A stretch of 64,000 nucleotides of DNA from Symbiodinium natans (taxonomy: Eukaryota; Sar; Dinophyceae; Suessiales; Symbiodiniaceae). Positions 50,939 to 61,000 of this stretch are shown piece after piece. How positions within the stretch are numbered: position 1 is the stretch's first letter; the number at the start of each line of letters is the position of its first letter. The position numbers and the translations under genes were made by a program. Under the pieces are notes generated by a model that did not search any database, was not told the DNA's origin, and saw only the letters and a program-made list of their open reading frames with translations. The stretch is taken from assembly GCA_905221605.1 (NCBI GenBank), contig CAJNDS010002822.1:188001-252000 (forward strand), in the 5' to 3' direction.

Positions 50939-51076
50939 CCCTAAACCCTAAACCCTAAACCCTAAACCCTAAACCCTAAACCCTAAACCCTAAACTCTAA
51001 ACCCTAAACCCTAAACCCTAAACCCTAAACCCTAAACCCTAAACCCTAAACCCTAAACCCTAAACCCTAAACCCTC
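50937..51076 (-). repeat. CCCTAAA array
   Basis: About 20 units with one CTCTAAA. Confidence 0.98.
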
Positions 51077-51091
51077 TTTCCTGAATGACAG

Positions 51092-51182
51092 GTTCACCTG
51101 CGGCATGCCACCGAGACTGAGCTTCGGTTTGGCTCCCAAGAGGGGCAGAGTCCACAACGCCCGCTTGACCCGAAACTCTGAA
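51092..51182 (+). CDS. Exon candidate between opposed arrays
   Basis: After atgacag the second frame reads FTCGMPPRLSFGLAPKRGRV then HNARLTRNSE, before GTCTGACG. A CCCTAAA array lies 5' and TTTAGGG 3' (51205). Confidence 0.42.
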
Positions 51183-51204
51183 GTCTGACGGGTTATCGGG
51201 GATG

Positions 51205-51265
51205 TTTAGGGCTTAGGGTTTAGGGTTTAGGGTTTAGGGTTGAGGGTTGAGGGTTGCAAAAGGGT
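51205..51265 (+). repeat. TTTAGGG array passing into TTGAGGG
   Basis: Ends with GTTGCAAAAGGGTTGAGGG, containing the TGCAAAAGGG junction motif. Confidence 0.9.
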
Positions 51266-51852
51266 TGAGGGTTGGCGGCTTAGTGACTAGCAGTCTACTG
51301 GTTGATGCTGAATCCTTACTTGGTTGTGGCAGTTCTGGTGTCGTCTGATTTTGTGGATACGTGTTATGCAGTTGGCCAGTAAACAGCATTCACGCATGCA
51401 GTCTCGTTCTGTCTTGGTCACGTTCGAAGAAGTCCTGGATTTGTGGCTCTGAAAAGCCTGCAATCGTCATCATCGATCCAGGGCCTTCCCTACAAGCGGA
51501 AATCCGAAGCCCCGAACCCCAGTTTGCTGGTTTTGGGGCTTAGGGACCACATTGAACCTCAAATCCCAAAATCCTCCAAAAAACCCTTAAGCCCTGAGCG
51601 TCGGAAACCCTAAGCCCAGAGCCCTCAGGCCTGTGAAAGCTTAGAGGACGGTCGCAGATCTCCTGAACCATTCTGAACTCGAAGCCCTTTGAGACATGTT
51701 GTTTCCTTTTGTGGTGCTCCGGAAGTCAGCTAAGATACCAACCTTCTTGCTTGCTGCGTATCTGCATGATGGTAGCCTCTGCTCTTGATCCGCAACCCAA
51801 TTCTCCAAGCCACGAATTCTGAACAACCAGAAAAACTAACCCTAGAGTTAAA

Positions 51853-52036
51853 CCCTAAACCCTCAGCCCTTTTCCCTAAACCCCTAAACCCTCAGCCCTT
51901 TTCCCTAAACCCCTAAACCCCTAAACCCCTAAGCCTAAACCCCTAAACCCCTAAACCCCTAAACCCCTAAACCCCTAAACCCCTAAACCCCTAAACCCCT
52001 AAACCCCTAAACCCCTAAACCCCTCAACCCCTTTAT
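51853..52036 (-). repeat. CCCCTAAA (8-bp) array
   Basis: About 17 CCCCTAAA units, a homogeneous 8-mer version of the repeat. Confidence 0.97.
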
Positions 52037-52144
52037 TCCAAAGCCCTGCGCTTCCCTCCTGAGTCATCATTTTTGCTCCGTCCAAGAGAAGAGGCGGCTC
52101 GGATAGAGAGCAAAGAAAAGCCCTCTATTCCCTACATAAAATCC

Positions 52145-52208
52145 GAAACCCCAAACCCGAAACCCCAAACCCCAAACCCTAAACCCTAAACCCCAAACCC
52201 CAAACCCT
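52145..52208 (-). repeat. CCCCAAA/CCCTAAA array
   Basis: Nine units of mixed type. Confidence 0.93.
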
Positions 52209-52238
52209 GCGTGCCAACCGTGGCCGAGGCGCTGTTTA

Positions 52239-52281
52239 CAGTACCAGGCCCTACGGGATGCACAGGACCGCCTGTCCCTGT
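52239..52281 (+). CDS. Short exon candidate
   Basis: After tttacag the frame reads YQALRDAQDRLSLL, helical, followed by GTTTGC. Confidence 0.38.
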
Positions 52282-52345
52282 TAGGTTTGCCAGTTTTTTG
52301 TTTGGGACATTTAGGGTTTGGGATTTAGGGAAGCCGAAACCCTGT

Positions 52346-52492
52346 AATCCTAAACTCGAAGCCCGAAACCCGAAACCCTAAACCCGAAACCCTGAACCCT
52401 AAACGAAAAACCCTAAACCCTAAACCCTAATCCCTAATCCCTAAACCCTAAACCCTAAACCCTAAACCCTAAACCCTAAACCCTAAACCTTA
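52346..52492 (-). repeat. CCCTAAA array with CCCGAAA and CCCTAAT variants
   Basis: About 20 units, variants mostly at the 5' part. Confidence 0.95.
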
Positions 52493-52583
52493 CACGGTTT
52501 AGGACCGAGGAGGGATGAGTTGCAGGGCTTAAGTGCAGGGTCCACTGTAAGCACCAGCTCCAACTCCCAAACCATAGAAGTTC

Positions 52584-52629
52584 AGGAGGATGCCGACTAC
52601 GACATGCTGCTGGCACAGGCTGGGCCTAA
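52584..52629 (+). CDS. Short exon candidate between opposed arrays
   Basis: The frame reads VQEDADYDMLLAQAGPK and the donor is the first GGTTTAG of the following array. Confidence 0.4.
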
Positions 52630-52697
52630 GGGTTTAGGGTTTAGGGTTTAGGGTTTAGGGCTTAGGGCTTAGGGCTTAGGGCTTAGGGTTTAGGGTT
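52629..52697 (+). repeat. TTTAGGG array with a CTTAGGG block
   Basis: Four TTTAGGG, then four CTTAGGG, then TTTAGGG. Confidence 0.95.
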
Positions 52698-52979
52698 ACT
52701 TGGTGTAGGGCACTTTCGGCTTGTTCATCGATTGTTGGGGTTCAAAGGGGGCCCAGCTGTTAACGGCAGATGCTCCTTCTTGCACATGCCTTGTAGGGCG
52801 AACAGCATTGTAAAATCAATGTGGGGTGCCGAAGCTCATGCGAACAGACCCAAAGTGCTGCAAAGGCCCTGCGTTGAAATCGCTTTAGGTGACGAAGTCC
52901 AAGCAAGCCGGTGTGGATCGGTCTTGACCTCAGCAAATCTGGAATTTGGTATCATCCCTGCACAGGGTTGCTGATACGG

Positions 52980-53870
52980 AGCTCTCATCGAAACTCGAAG
53001 CCAGAACATGGACATATAGCAGCTCAGTAGCCAATATGGTGTCCTGTAGCGGTAGCTTTACCTAAGTTCCTTAGCAGCAGCCCAATCAATGGGCTTCTAA
53101 ACCATGAATCCAAAAAGGCCTAAGAAGTTTTCAGAAGCAAAGCCAGAGGATGACAGGGCTTTGGGATCTTCGCATGATTCCTGAGCCTCAGAGCTGCCCT
53201 GAGGGAGCACATCGAGTTTGCTGAAGAGAGGCCACGGCGGGGTTTGGGCTTTCGAGTTTCGAGCTCAGGTGTTTGCGGGGTTGTTTTCTAAACCTCTATA
53301 AACTTCCATGCAAGGGCCCAGTCAGTCATGCAGAGACCCTGTCGGGTTAAGATTTGCCAGGATATCCCCTTTGAAATCCGAGATGACCCCTGAGAGCTTG
53401 TAGCTGAGAGCTCGAACCATGTAGCTGGGGTTTAGGGCTCATATCGGGTCCCAAGTTCATCCTTTCAAAGGTGACACCGACACCGCTGCAAAGCCCATTG
53501 AATCTCGTCCAGCTTTCCTTCCCGAAGTGCTCTCAGGTCACGTCTTCCTCACAAGTCGGTTGGCGTGCCTTCTTGAGTATGAGTATGTGCCGACATGCAT
53601 GAGTTCTGGCATCTATCCCCATTTTGATTAGACCTTACCACGGGTAAGCCCTGAGGGCTCTTTACCTTACATCCACACCAGGCCTCGGGATAGCTAAAGG
53701 GTCTGTTGCATCCTTGAGGGCCTTGTGTGCTTGGGATAGCTATGAGTTAGGGCCAACCACCCAAAACCTGCCAGGGGTTTAGGGTTTAGGGTTTTGAGGT
53801 TTAGGGTGCTGGCTGCAAGAGACCTGGATGCAAAAAAAAGGGCTTATTTGGTAGGGCCCGCATCTGAACA
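52980..53870. other. No confident gene
   Basis: Mixed unique sequence with only a short TTTAGGG stretch (53775-53808). No motif-bearing frame found. Confidence 0.35.
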
Positions 53871-53879
53871 CTGGACCCC

Positions 53880-53929
53880 TCAGCTCGAGAACCTCAAAGG
53901 CAGCATGGCCAGCGAGCCCCGTGTTGGTA
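53880..53929 (+). CDS. Short exon candidate
   Basis: After ccctcag the frame reads LENLKGSMASEPRV, followed by GTAAGG, a canonical donor. Confidence 0.4.
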
Positions 53930-54099
53930 AGGTTTAGTGAAGTTTAGTGCTAGCAGCATCATGGTCAAATGGATTTCAAGCAGTGCCATGTTTCCTTCTG
54001 CCCGACCACACTGGATTGTTTAGCTAGCTGTTGCAGTTGTGAACTGCTCGGACACAGGTCGGGCGCAAGGTTTATCTCACTTCTTACAAGTAGGCACAG

Positions 54100-54413
54100 G
54101 TGCCCTGCAACCTGTTGATTGTGGTATGGCGCGCCGCCTCACGGACGCCTTCTTGCGGCGCGTGCAAGGGTGTGGACGATACATGTATGAGTTACTTCGC
54201 GTGCCTCAGTCCTCCGCCGCGGGACGGCATCGCGCACGGCTTGGAACCTTGCTGGTCACCATCATCGTGCCGCTTGGCCGTAGTGGGAGCCCAATTTGGG
54301 GGGGCTGCAATTCTAATCTCAGGGAAGGTCATGATTATTGATTGTTCACGAATAGGTAAACAACAACCGTAAACAACCTGAACACTTGCATGGCGCACAG
54401 AAGAATATCTATT

Positions 54414-54450
<37 letters not shown>

Positions 54451-55336
54451 TCATTTATTCATTTATTCATTTATGTTTGTGTATACACAAACAAACATTC
54501 GCTGTGTTTCTAAACTGCCTGTAGCAGCGCTGCGCTGTACTTCCCGGACCATGGCAAGCTGAGCTCTTAGTGCTTAGGGTTTAAGGTTTAAGGTTTAGGG
54601 TTTAGGGTTTAGGGTTTAGGGTTTAGGGTTTAGGGTTTAGGGTTTAGGGTTTAGGGTTTAGGGAGAGCAGCGCAGGATTCCCCTGCAGAACCTGTTTCAG
54701 ATCGGTGTCCACTTTTCGCCTTCCTTGGTCATCCTCCAAGCCATCCTTCTACCGGCAGCCCTCGTCATCTCTTGGCGGCTCCGGCACCGACTCGATGACG
54801 ACTTCCCGCATTTTTGGGATGATGCCCGGGCGAGCAACCTGCTTCAGAACCCAGGATGCCAAAGTAAGCTGTCAGGCTTGACTTGGGATTCTTACATGGC
54901 TTTTGTGGCAGCAACGCCCGGGAAGTATGTAAGCCAAAGAATCGTTAAGAGTCGACCGCCTTGAAGGAAGGAGCTGTTCAAAGTTACCCTGAGTCAGTAG
55001 TTTGTAAGGATGGCGATCTTCTACGGCATTGTCGTCTTCCATCTCATCCCTTTACTGATCTGGGGTTCTGGGCAAGATGTTGCGGAGAGTTTGACCCTCA
55101 ATGTTGCCGGATATTTTGGTATTTATTTCATTGTGTTGGACAACCATACTCTCCCGACCGTGCTGATCTCGCTCTATGCAGTGGCTGCTTGCATAAAGGC
55201 TGCTGTGACACAAGCGTCGTTTACAAAAGGAAGCTTGGCCCAAGTTGGAAAATATGTTGACGGCACAAGCCTTCTACGATTCGACGGTAGCATCAGCAAG
55301 ATACAAGAGCAGAAAGAAGCCTCGAACGGAAGCTGA
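54100..55336 (+). CDS. Cys-rich/multi-pass membrane protein, at least three exons
   Basis: Exon 1 (54100-54355, donor GTAAAC) has a Cys-rich segment, CGACKGVDDTCMSYFACLSP and HGLEPCWSPSSCRL, then a hydrophobic LAVVGAQFGGAAILISG. Exon 2 (54701-54863, acceptor tttcag, donor GTAAGC) reads GVHFSPSLVILQAILLPAAL then VISWRLRHRLDDDF, a transmembrane helix followed by basic residues. Exon 3 (about 55010-55336) reads MAIFYGIVVFHLIPLLIWGS, later YFGIYFIVLDNHTLPTVLIS and LYAVAACIKAAVT, giving two to three more membrane segments, and ends at TGA. The layout suggests an ion-channel-like or other polytopic protein, but I recognise no family. A TTTAGGG array (54569-54663) and a TA microsatellite lie in the first intron. 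Confidence 0.5.
54414..54472. repeat. (TA)n-(ATTC)n microsatellite
   Basis: TATATA tract followed by TTTATTCA units. Confidence 0.95.
54569..54663 (+). repeat. TTTAGGG array
   Basis: About 13 units, first ones TTTAAGG. Confidence 0.96.
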
Positions 55337-55626
55337 CGTCCCCATCACCTGCCGAGGTATGATGCAGCAGAGTTTTCAGACCTTCGTGTATTCTTTCTTT
55401 ACAAGATATTTCTTGTTGCGTCTCGACCGGCATTCGCTCCTGATGAAGATCTTGGAGGACATGTCAGATTGTTCACCCCCCTCCCCCGAACTCTACACCT
55501 AGACCCCAAAACCCTCAAACGCAAGGCTCCGCTTCATAATCCAAAGCCCACAATGTCGGTAGAAGGGATGCCCTGGTCTTCTGATAGTTCTTCCATGCAG
55601 TTGAATCCAGACCTGAAAGCTTTTTT

Positions 55627-55732
55627 GAGATGTTCCCCCTTATACGAACAGTCCTACGGATTCTACTGGGGTGGTGCGATCATCCCTCTTAAGGACTGTT
55701 CGTAAAAGGGCAAACCTCCCAAAGTCCCTCAA
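55627..55732. mobile_element. Palindromic MITE (family A)
   Basis: GAGATGTTCCCCCTTATACGA at the left and CTTAAGGACTGTTCGTAAAA then GGGCAAACCTCCCAAAG at the right. Confidence 0.72.
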
Positions 55733-55771
55733 GGACACTCGGTGGCGAAGGGAAAGCTCCTCCCAGCCACG

Positions 55772-55838
55772 ATTTGAGGCGCTCATCGACCTAGTCCGGC
55801 ACCGCGAAGGCCACAAAAGCCTGGCGAAGGTCCTAAGT
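55772..55838 (+). CDS. Unassigned exon candidate
   Basis: The frame reads RFEALIDLVRHREGHKSLAK then VLS. Helical and basic. It is probably in the same gene as the terminal exon at 55993. Confidence 0.42.
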
Positions 55839-55992
55839 GTCTAGGCCCTGGGGATATTTTCATACTTTCCCTTCTTCGGTTTAAGAGGATCATGGATTGG
55901 AACTTTTTTCCCCCCCTTATTGAGTTTAAGGGGATCAGATGTAATAGTTAGTTCTTCAGAGGGCTTTAAGGGGCCTTCCGAGGTGTGTACAG

Positions 55993-56272
55993 ACTCCGGC
56001 AGGATCGAAAGGAGGGGCTGGTGGCACAGTTCATTTGGATGTATCATGCCATGACAACCTGGAACCTGCCTCAGAATGTCTGTCAGCAGATCTTCGGCTT
56101 CCTCGACCCCTCCGAACCCACCATCCCGGGTCCCACACCCTCGACGGCTTCAGGTGCGGCAGTTTCAAGTCTCGATGCCACAGCAGCCCAGTCCCTGCAG
56201 TCGACCCTGACATCCGTGTCATTCCTTCGGCGCCGCCTGGTGGGCTCGTTGCTCGGTGGGGATTGCGGGTAG
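55993..56272 (+). CDS. C-terminal exon of an unassigned gene
   Basis: After gtgtacag the frame reads RQDRKEGLVAQFIWMYHAMT, then TWNLPQNVCQQIFGFLDPSE, then a Ser/Thr/Pro/Ala-rich segment and SVSFLRRRLVGSLLGGDCG, ending at TAG (56270-56272). The composition is clearly protein-like, and the minus strand is only its shadow. 'NVCQQIFGFLDP' resembles an F-box-type helix, but that is weak. A donor GTAGCT overlapping the stop cannot be excluded. Confidence 0.55.
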
Positions 56273-56486
56273 CTGGAGAATGGTGGTGCCCGTGGTATGG
56301 TACGAGACTTTCGCCACGAGTTCTTCACTTGCCTCTCTTTTGAGGGCTGCTCTCCCAATATCATCCGAGAGCCCAGGTTCGTTTTTTGAGCAGCTTGAAG
56401 ACAGCCAAGCGACACCGACGGTTGGAGCGGGAGCCCACAAAGCCCTTCGTGCAGCAGAGTGCAATACATGCAAAACAACCTGCAGC

Positions 56487-56797
56487 CCAAACCCTAAACC
56501 CTAAACTCTAAACCCTAAACCCTAAACCCTAAACCCCAAACCCCAAACCCCAAACCCCAAACCCCAAACCCCAAACCCCAAACCCCAAACCCCAAACCCC
56601 AAACCCCATGAAACCCCAAACCCCAAACCCCAAACCCGAAACCCGAAACCCGAAACCCTAAACCCTAAACCCTAAACCCTTAACCCTAAACCCTTAACCC
56701 TAAACCCTAAACCCTAAACCCTAAACCCTAAACCCTAAACCCTAAACCCTGAACCCTAAACCCTAAACCCTAAACCCTAAACCCTAAACCCTAAACC
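56487..56797 (-). repeat. 310-bp array with CCCTAAA, CCCCAAA and CCCTTAA blocks
   Basis: Starts CCCTAAA, passes into about 14 CCCCAAA units (56531-56635), then CCCGAAA, CCCTTAA and again CCCTAAA. Confidence 0.98.
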
Positions 56798-56878
56798 CAA
56801 AGCGGATGTCCCGAAATCCCAGCAAGTGCAACGCAGGACGGCAAAGCTGGGCACTAGGGGCTGCCGGAACTTCTGAGA

Positions 56879-56970
56879 AGGGATGTTCCCCCTTACACTA
56901 GCCGTCCATGTTAGGGATTACCCCTATGAAGGAGCTCTTAGTAAGTAGTATATGGGGGAACATCCCCCAA
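56879..56970. mobile_element. Palindromic MITE (family A)
   Basis: GGGATGTTCCCCCTTACACT at the left and TATATGGGGGAACATCCCCC at the right. Confidence 0.75.
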
Positions 56971-57030
56971 GCTAGGGGCTTTTAGGATGGTGTTGAAGCC
57001 TGAGCTCCGACCCGCGCGCCGTTGGGGCAG

Positions 57031-57089
57031 GTTGCGCGAGATGCGCAAGCAGGGCAAGCACGTCAATGAGGGCTGCGACAAGGAGTGCC
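57031..57089 (+). CDS. Short exon candidate
   Basis: After ggggcag the frame reads LREMRKQGKHVNEGCDKECL, highly charged. No family recognised. Confidence 0.38.
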
Positions 57090-57099
57090 TAAGCTCTGT

Positions 57100-57850
57100 A
57101 GCCTCTCAGCGGAGCAGAGTGGGAGACTGCTAATTTTTTCGGTGGAAGGATCTAAGGTCAGAACCCCGAACCAGCTTGAGGATCTCGACTACGACCCTGA
57201 GAATCAATGACCAAACGGCCCCTGCTAGAAAGTTATAGCTGAGGGGCTTAGGATCTTTCGTATCGGGATCCACATGTGGTTCCATGAACGGGGGCTTCGG
57301 ATCGTCCCTGAGCTACGAGACTCGAGTCTAGTTTCTTTCTTCGATTTTGGGCTTCTTAGTCTGTCAACTTTCGGTCAGAATTAGGGAGGTAGACCCGCGG
57401 CGCTTGGGAAGAGCTCCATGGGGAAATCAGAAGCATTCTTGAACACCCGAAACCGTAAACGCTAAAACCCCAAACCCTGAACCCCTTCAGATTCCTGCAC
57501 AAGCGTGGCGTCGAAAATTTGGGCGGCCCCTCGTTTCGACCTCAAGCCCCCCCCCCCCCTGCCGATTATGTAGGGGGCTCTTGAGGGTTTTTGTGTAGGG
57601 TTTATAGAGCGCTTAAAGAGGGTTTATATAGGGTTTATGGAGGGTTTGTGTAGGGTTCTGTAAATTCTGTTCCAGGGCGGCTCCGTTTTTGATCTCATGC
57701 TGCGCAGAGGCAGTGGAACAGTTGTAACTTAGAGACCCTGGAGCGCTACGGCCCTAAGAGCAAAGAGCGTCCCCCCAAAATAAATATCATGTATCTGTGT
57801 AGGCTGCACACAGAGACATCCTAATCAAGCCCCCGAGTTCAGGAGTCGAA
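57100..57850. other. No confident gene
   Basis: Contains a C-run (57547-57560) and GGGTTTATAT or GGGTTTGTGT degenerate units (57590-57660). No motif-bearing frame. Confidence 0.35.
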
Positions 57851-57858
57851 CTCCGGGA

Positions 57859-57947
57859 CCCTAAGCCCTAAACCCTAAACCCTAAGCCCTAAACCCTAAA
57901 CCCCAAACCCCAAACCCCAAACCCCAAACCCCAAGCCCTAACCTTCC
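57859..57947 (-). repeat. CCCTAAA then CCCCAAA array
   Basis: Twelve units, the last five CCCCAAA. Confidence 0.95.
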
Positions 57948-57969
57948 AGTGCCCCTCCTCCGAGTAAGA

Positions 57970-58029
57970 CTGGAGGAAAGCCTGCGCGAGCTGATGCGGT
58001 GGGACAAGGTCGGAGGGTGGTGGCTGCAG
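57970..58029 (+). CDS. Short exon candidate between opposed arrays
   Basis: The frame reads LEESLRELMRWDKVGGWWLQ. It lies between the 57859 CCCTAAA array and the 58030 TTTAGGG array. Confidence 0.42.
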
Positions 58030-58226
58030 CGTAGGGTATAGGGTGTGGGGTTTAGGGTGGAGGGATTAGGGTGTAGGGTTTAGGGTTCAGGGTGTAGGGT
58101 TTAGGGCTTAGGGTTCAGGGTTTAGGGTTGAGGGTTTAGGGTTGAAGGTTTGGGGTCTAGGGTTTAGGGTTCAGGGTTTAGGGTTTAGGGTTTAGGGTTC
58201 AGGGTTTAGGGTTTAGGGTTTAGGGC
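58030..58226 (+). repeat. Degenerate TTTAGGG array of about 200 bp
   Basis: About 27 units of mixed TTTAGGG, TTCAGGG, TGTAGGG and TTGAGGG type. Confidence 0.93.
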
Positions 58227-58261
58227 TGCGGCTCTGGGATGGTTGGCTTCTGGGTTTCTCA

Positions 58262-58363
58262 GGACCTTCCCGATCAGCTGTCGCCAGGTGACCCGGCGAG
58301 AGGGCAGCGGGGACAACGAGCCATGCAAGGCTGGATCTTCGAGTTGAGAGGAGCCCAGAGAGT
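58262..58363 (+). CDS. Unassigned exon candidate
   Basis: After ttctcag the frame reads DLPDQLSPGDPARGQRGQRA then MQGWIFELRGAQRV. A TA microsatellite follows. Confidence 0.38.
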
Positions 58364-58364
58364 C

Positions 58365-58365
58365 G

Positions 58366-58406
<41 letters not shown>

Positions 58407-58602
58407 CATTTCTATACATTTGTTTATTTAATTAATATTATTGTTATTATTTGTTGTTTATTTAGTTTTCCTTTTTCTTTTATTACTATTATTATTTTTG
58501 TTCTTAATATTAATATTATTATTATTGTTATTATTATTATTATTACTATTATTATTATTATTATTCTTATTCTTATTCTTATTATATATATATATATATG
58601 TA
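58365..58602. repeat. TA and TTA microsatellites
   Basis: (TA)n at 58365-58402, then (TTA)n/(TTC)n to about 58602. Poly-Leu and poly-Asn readings across it are artefacts. Confidence 0.96.
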
Positions 58603-59024
58603 CATGTTTTTTTTAAAGTGTTTGAAGCGGGTTGAACAAAAGGTGGCGTTGAGGGCTTCAGGGGGTTTAGGGCAGGTATTTTGGTGTAAAGGATGTCAGC
58701 CATGGTTTGGGCGGCATCGGCAAGAGGTGAGAACTTGGAATGGCTACTGCAACCAGTTCTTCACTTTCTGGCCAGGGGGACTCGTGTCGATCAGATCGTA
58801 TGGATGCCCCAAACCCACTCCATAGCCCCTCAACCCCTCCGCCCTGGGTGTTCTTCAAGGGTTTGGGTTCAAGAGCTTACTAAACCCTAAACCCTAAACC
58901 CTAAACCCAAAACCCATAATGCTACAAGCAGCTCTATTTCCCAGCCTCTGTGATCGATATGCTCAGCCGACCGAAACCTCGCAGGTAGTCCGCTAGCCGC
59001 CTTTGTGGAGTTTAAGGTTTTAAT

Positions 59025-59125
59025 CGGGATGTTCCTCCTTACACTAACATTCCTAAATAGGGATGATAATAGGGGGTACTACAATCCCCATCAAGGGCTG
59101 TGAGTATACGCGGGAACATCCCAAG
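59025..59125. mobile_element. Palindromic MITE (family A)
   Basis: CGGGATGTTCCTCCTTACAC, ACATTCCTAAATAGGGATG, then CAATCCCCATCAAGGGCTG and CGGGAACATCCCAAG. Confidence 0.78.
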
Positions 59126-59289
59126 TTTTTAGGTTCAAAGGATTTAGAGCTGCCGCCCCCTTCTCACATCGCGGAAGCTGCATTCCTGAAACCCTAGGAT
59201 CCCCTCCCCCGGAAAAAAAAGAGCCCACCCAACAGAAGGACCTTGTAGGTATGTTTGTGTTGAAACATGTTTGGCGGCTTGTGCTACAG

Positions 59290-59463
59290 GGTGGAAGGAG
59301 GGGTTCAAGTTCGGAAATCTCAGGTGCAAGACGTGCGCAATGATTGAGCCGAGTTGCTGGGAAAACCGCCTTTGGTGTCCGAAGGTCACCCCCGACTGCC
59401 CGTGCAACGAGGAAGTCAACTGCGGCGAGGCGCTTTCCTTCTTAAGTCGGCTTGGTGTTCTTC
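59290..59463 (+). CDS. Cys-rich exon candidate
   Basis: After gctacag the frame reads WKEGFKFGNLRCKTCAMIEP, SCWENRLWCPKVTPDCPCNE and EVNCGEALSFLSRLGVL, with donor GTAGGG. Eight Cys in about 35 residues point to an extracellular or zinc-binding module. It may belong with the exons at 59733 and 60887. Confidence 0.5.
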
Positions 59464-59732
59464 GTAGGGGATTCGGAAGTCAGGGATGCTATACAACCCT
59501 TTGAAAGGGTTGCAATATAAAGGGGACCGAACTTCCGACTTCCATACTAAGAACAAGATGGAGAGGCCTTGGGATGATCATCATGGGCCCTTCGCCCTGA
59601 AGGAACAGCCGGAAAAAAGTACAAAACAGTAGGGGCCCTATCGGTACCTGTATGAATCTAGGATGGGGACATGATATTTGGAGGGAAAGGGGTGTGAGCC
59701 CCAACCCCCTCGACTCGACGCAGGTCTTGCAG

Positions 59733-59838
59733 ATCATGCCGAATGCGGTTCAGCTTTGCCTGCGGGAGTTTGGGCCGGAGGCGCCATGTTGTCGGAACTC
59801 CCCAGGGTGCACGCAGACAGCGTTCCATGACAAGCCCT
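59733..59838 (+). CDS. Cys-containing exon candidate
   Basis: After cttgcag the frame reads IMPNAVQLCLREFGPEAPCC then RNSPGCTQTAFHDKP, with canonical donor GTAAGC. A CCCTAAA array follows. Confidence 0.5.
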
Positions 59839-59866
59839 GTAAGCTTCAAAATCCTTGGAAGCTGCG

Positions 59867-59976
59867 CTAAACCCTAAACCCTAAACCCTAAAAAACCCTA
59901 AACCCTAAAACCCTGAAACCCTAAAGCCCTAAAACCCTAAAGCCCTAAAGCCCTAAAACCCTAAAACCCTAAAACC
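59867..59976 (-). repeat. CCCTAAA array with CCCTAAAA and CCCTAAAG units
   Basis: Regular at first, then 8-bp units. Confidence 0.95.
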
Positions 59977-60007
59977 CACCTTGAGCGCCACTTGAGAGGG
60001 CGACCGG

Positions 60008-60066
60008 GAGCTCTTCGAGGAGCTGTCTGGGTCGGCATCGGCTGTGGAGGAAGGCGCCGGCGGTGT
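60008..60066 (+). CDS. Short exon candidate between opposed arrays
   Basis: The frame reads RELFEELSGSASAVEEGAGG just before GTGTAGGGTTTAGGG. Confidence 0.35.
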
Positions 60067-60142
60067 AGGGTTTAGGGTTCAGGGTTTAGGTGTTATTGGT
60101 TTCGGGTTTCGGGGTTTGGGTTTCGGGTTTCGGGTTTCGGGG
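60066..60142 (+). repeat. TTTAGGG then TTTCGGG array
   Basis: The second half is a run of TTTCGGG units, again one variant clustered together. Confidence 0.93.
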
Positions 60143-60267
60143 AGCTTGACCCCTGGAGCTTGGGCCTTTATAAGTTTTTCGGGTTGAGGGCTCATGTGTT
60201 TAGGCCTTTTCGGGCTCTGAGGGATGAGCATTGTGTTTACTTCCGATTGTTCCGATCCCCCCAACAG

Positions 60268-60345
60268 CTGCAGGGAAACACAGCATTCGAGCCAGAACTG
60301 CATCTACCTAAGGGCCTCGAAGCCCGAACCGAGAAACAAAGCTAC
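60268..60345 (+). CDS. Unassigned exon candidate
   Basis: After ccaacag the frame reads LQGNTAFEPELHLPKGLEAR then TEKQSY. The 3' edge is unclear. Confidence 0.35.
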
Positions 60346-60354
60346 CCGATGCCC

Positions 60355-60472
60355 CAAACCCGAAACCCTAAACCCTAAATCCAAAACCCAAAATTTCAAA
60401 ACCCTAGACCCCAGACCCTGGACCCTAGACCCTAGACCCTAAACCCTAAACCCTAAACCCCCCCCCCCCCCG
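60355..60472 (-). repeat. Degenerate CCCTAAA array ending in poly-C
   Basis: Units such as CCCTAGA, CCCTGGA and CCCAAAA precede three CCCTAAA and a C-run (about 60458-60471). Leads into the exon at 60478. Confidence 0.92.
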
Positions 60473-60477
60473 CCGAG

Positions 60478-60563
60478 GCTCCGTGTGGAAAGCGGGAGGG
60501 AAGCTGATCTTCAGCGCTTTCGACCGCAACCAGTCGGGTGTCCCAGCTGTTGGGCTCAATCGT
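60478..60563 (+). CDS. Exon candidate ending at GTAAGAGTC
   Basis: After gccgag the frame reads SVWKAGGKLIFSAFDRNQSG then VPAVGLNR. The donor GTAAGAGTCAAG is a variant of the recurrent GTGAGAGTCGAA. 'F-x-x-F-D-R-N-x-S-G' resembles the start of an EF-hand loop, but the loop is not completed. Confidence 0.45.
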
Positions 60564-60588
60564 GTAAGAGTCAAGGGTGCCTAAACCC

Positions 60589-60675
60589 CAAACCCTAAAC
60601 CCTAAACCCTAAACCCGAAGCCCTAAACCCTAAACCCTAAACCCGAAGCCCTAAACCCTAAACCCTAAACCCTTT
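60589..60675 (-). repeat. CCCTAAA array with CCCGAAG units
   Basis: Twelve units. A 24-bp sub-block (three CCCTAAA plus CCCGAAG) is repeated. Confidence 0.95.
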
Positions 60676-60886
60676 CAGAGCCGGACGGTTGCCAGGGGGG
60701 GGAGGGGGGGTGTTGAAGGCAACTCAGAAGTTTGCAGTTCAAGGTTTGGAAATATCACCTTTAATGGTTTAGGTTCTGCCATCAGCGTGGACGTGGCCAC
60801 TCTTGTGACCTTCAGTCCGAGATAAGGGTTATCCACTGCAGGGGAGCTTAGGAAGCCTGGCCTAAACGGTGCAGGTGCAGCAACAG

Positions 60887-61000
60887 GTTGCTGGTCCCTT
60901 TCCTGCTGCGTGGGATGTTCAGGTCCGTGCAAGCATTGACCCGGATGCTGAACAATGCGGGCAGGAGCTCAGCCTCAGAGAGAGGAACCAATTTCCGAAC
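60887..61000 (+). CDS. Exon candidate
   Basis: After caacag the frame reads VAGPFPAAWDVQVRASIDPD, AEQCGQELSLRERNQFPN, followed by GTGTGT. The protein-like composition is strong. Confidence 0.45.

Noticed and set aside
58441-58703. Poly-Leu and poly-Asn frames
   Set aside because: Microsatellite (TTA)n translation.
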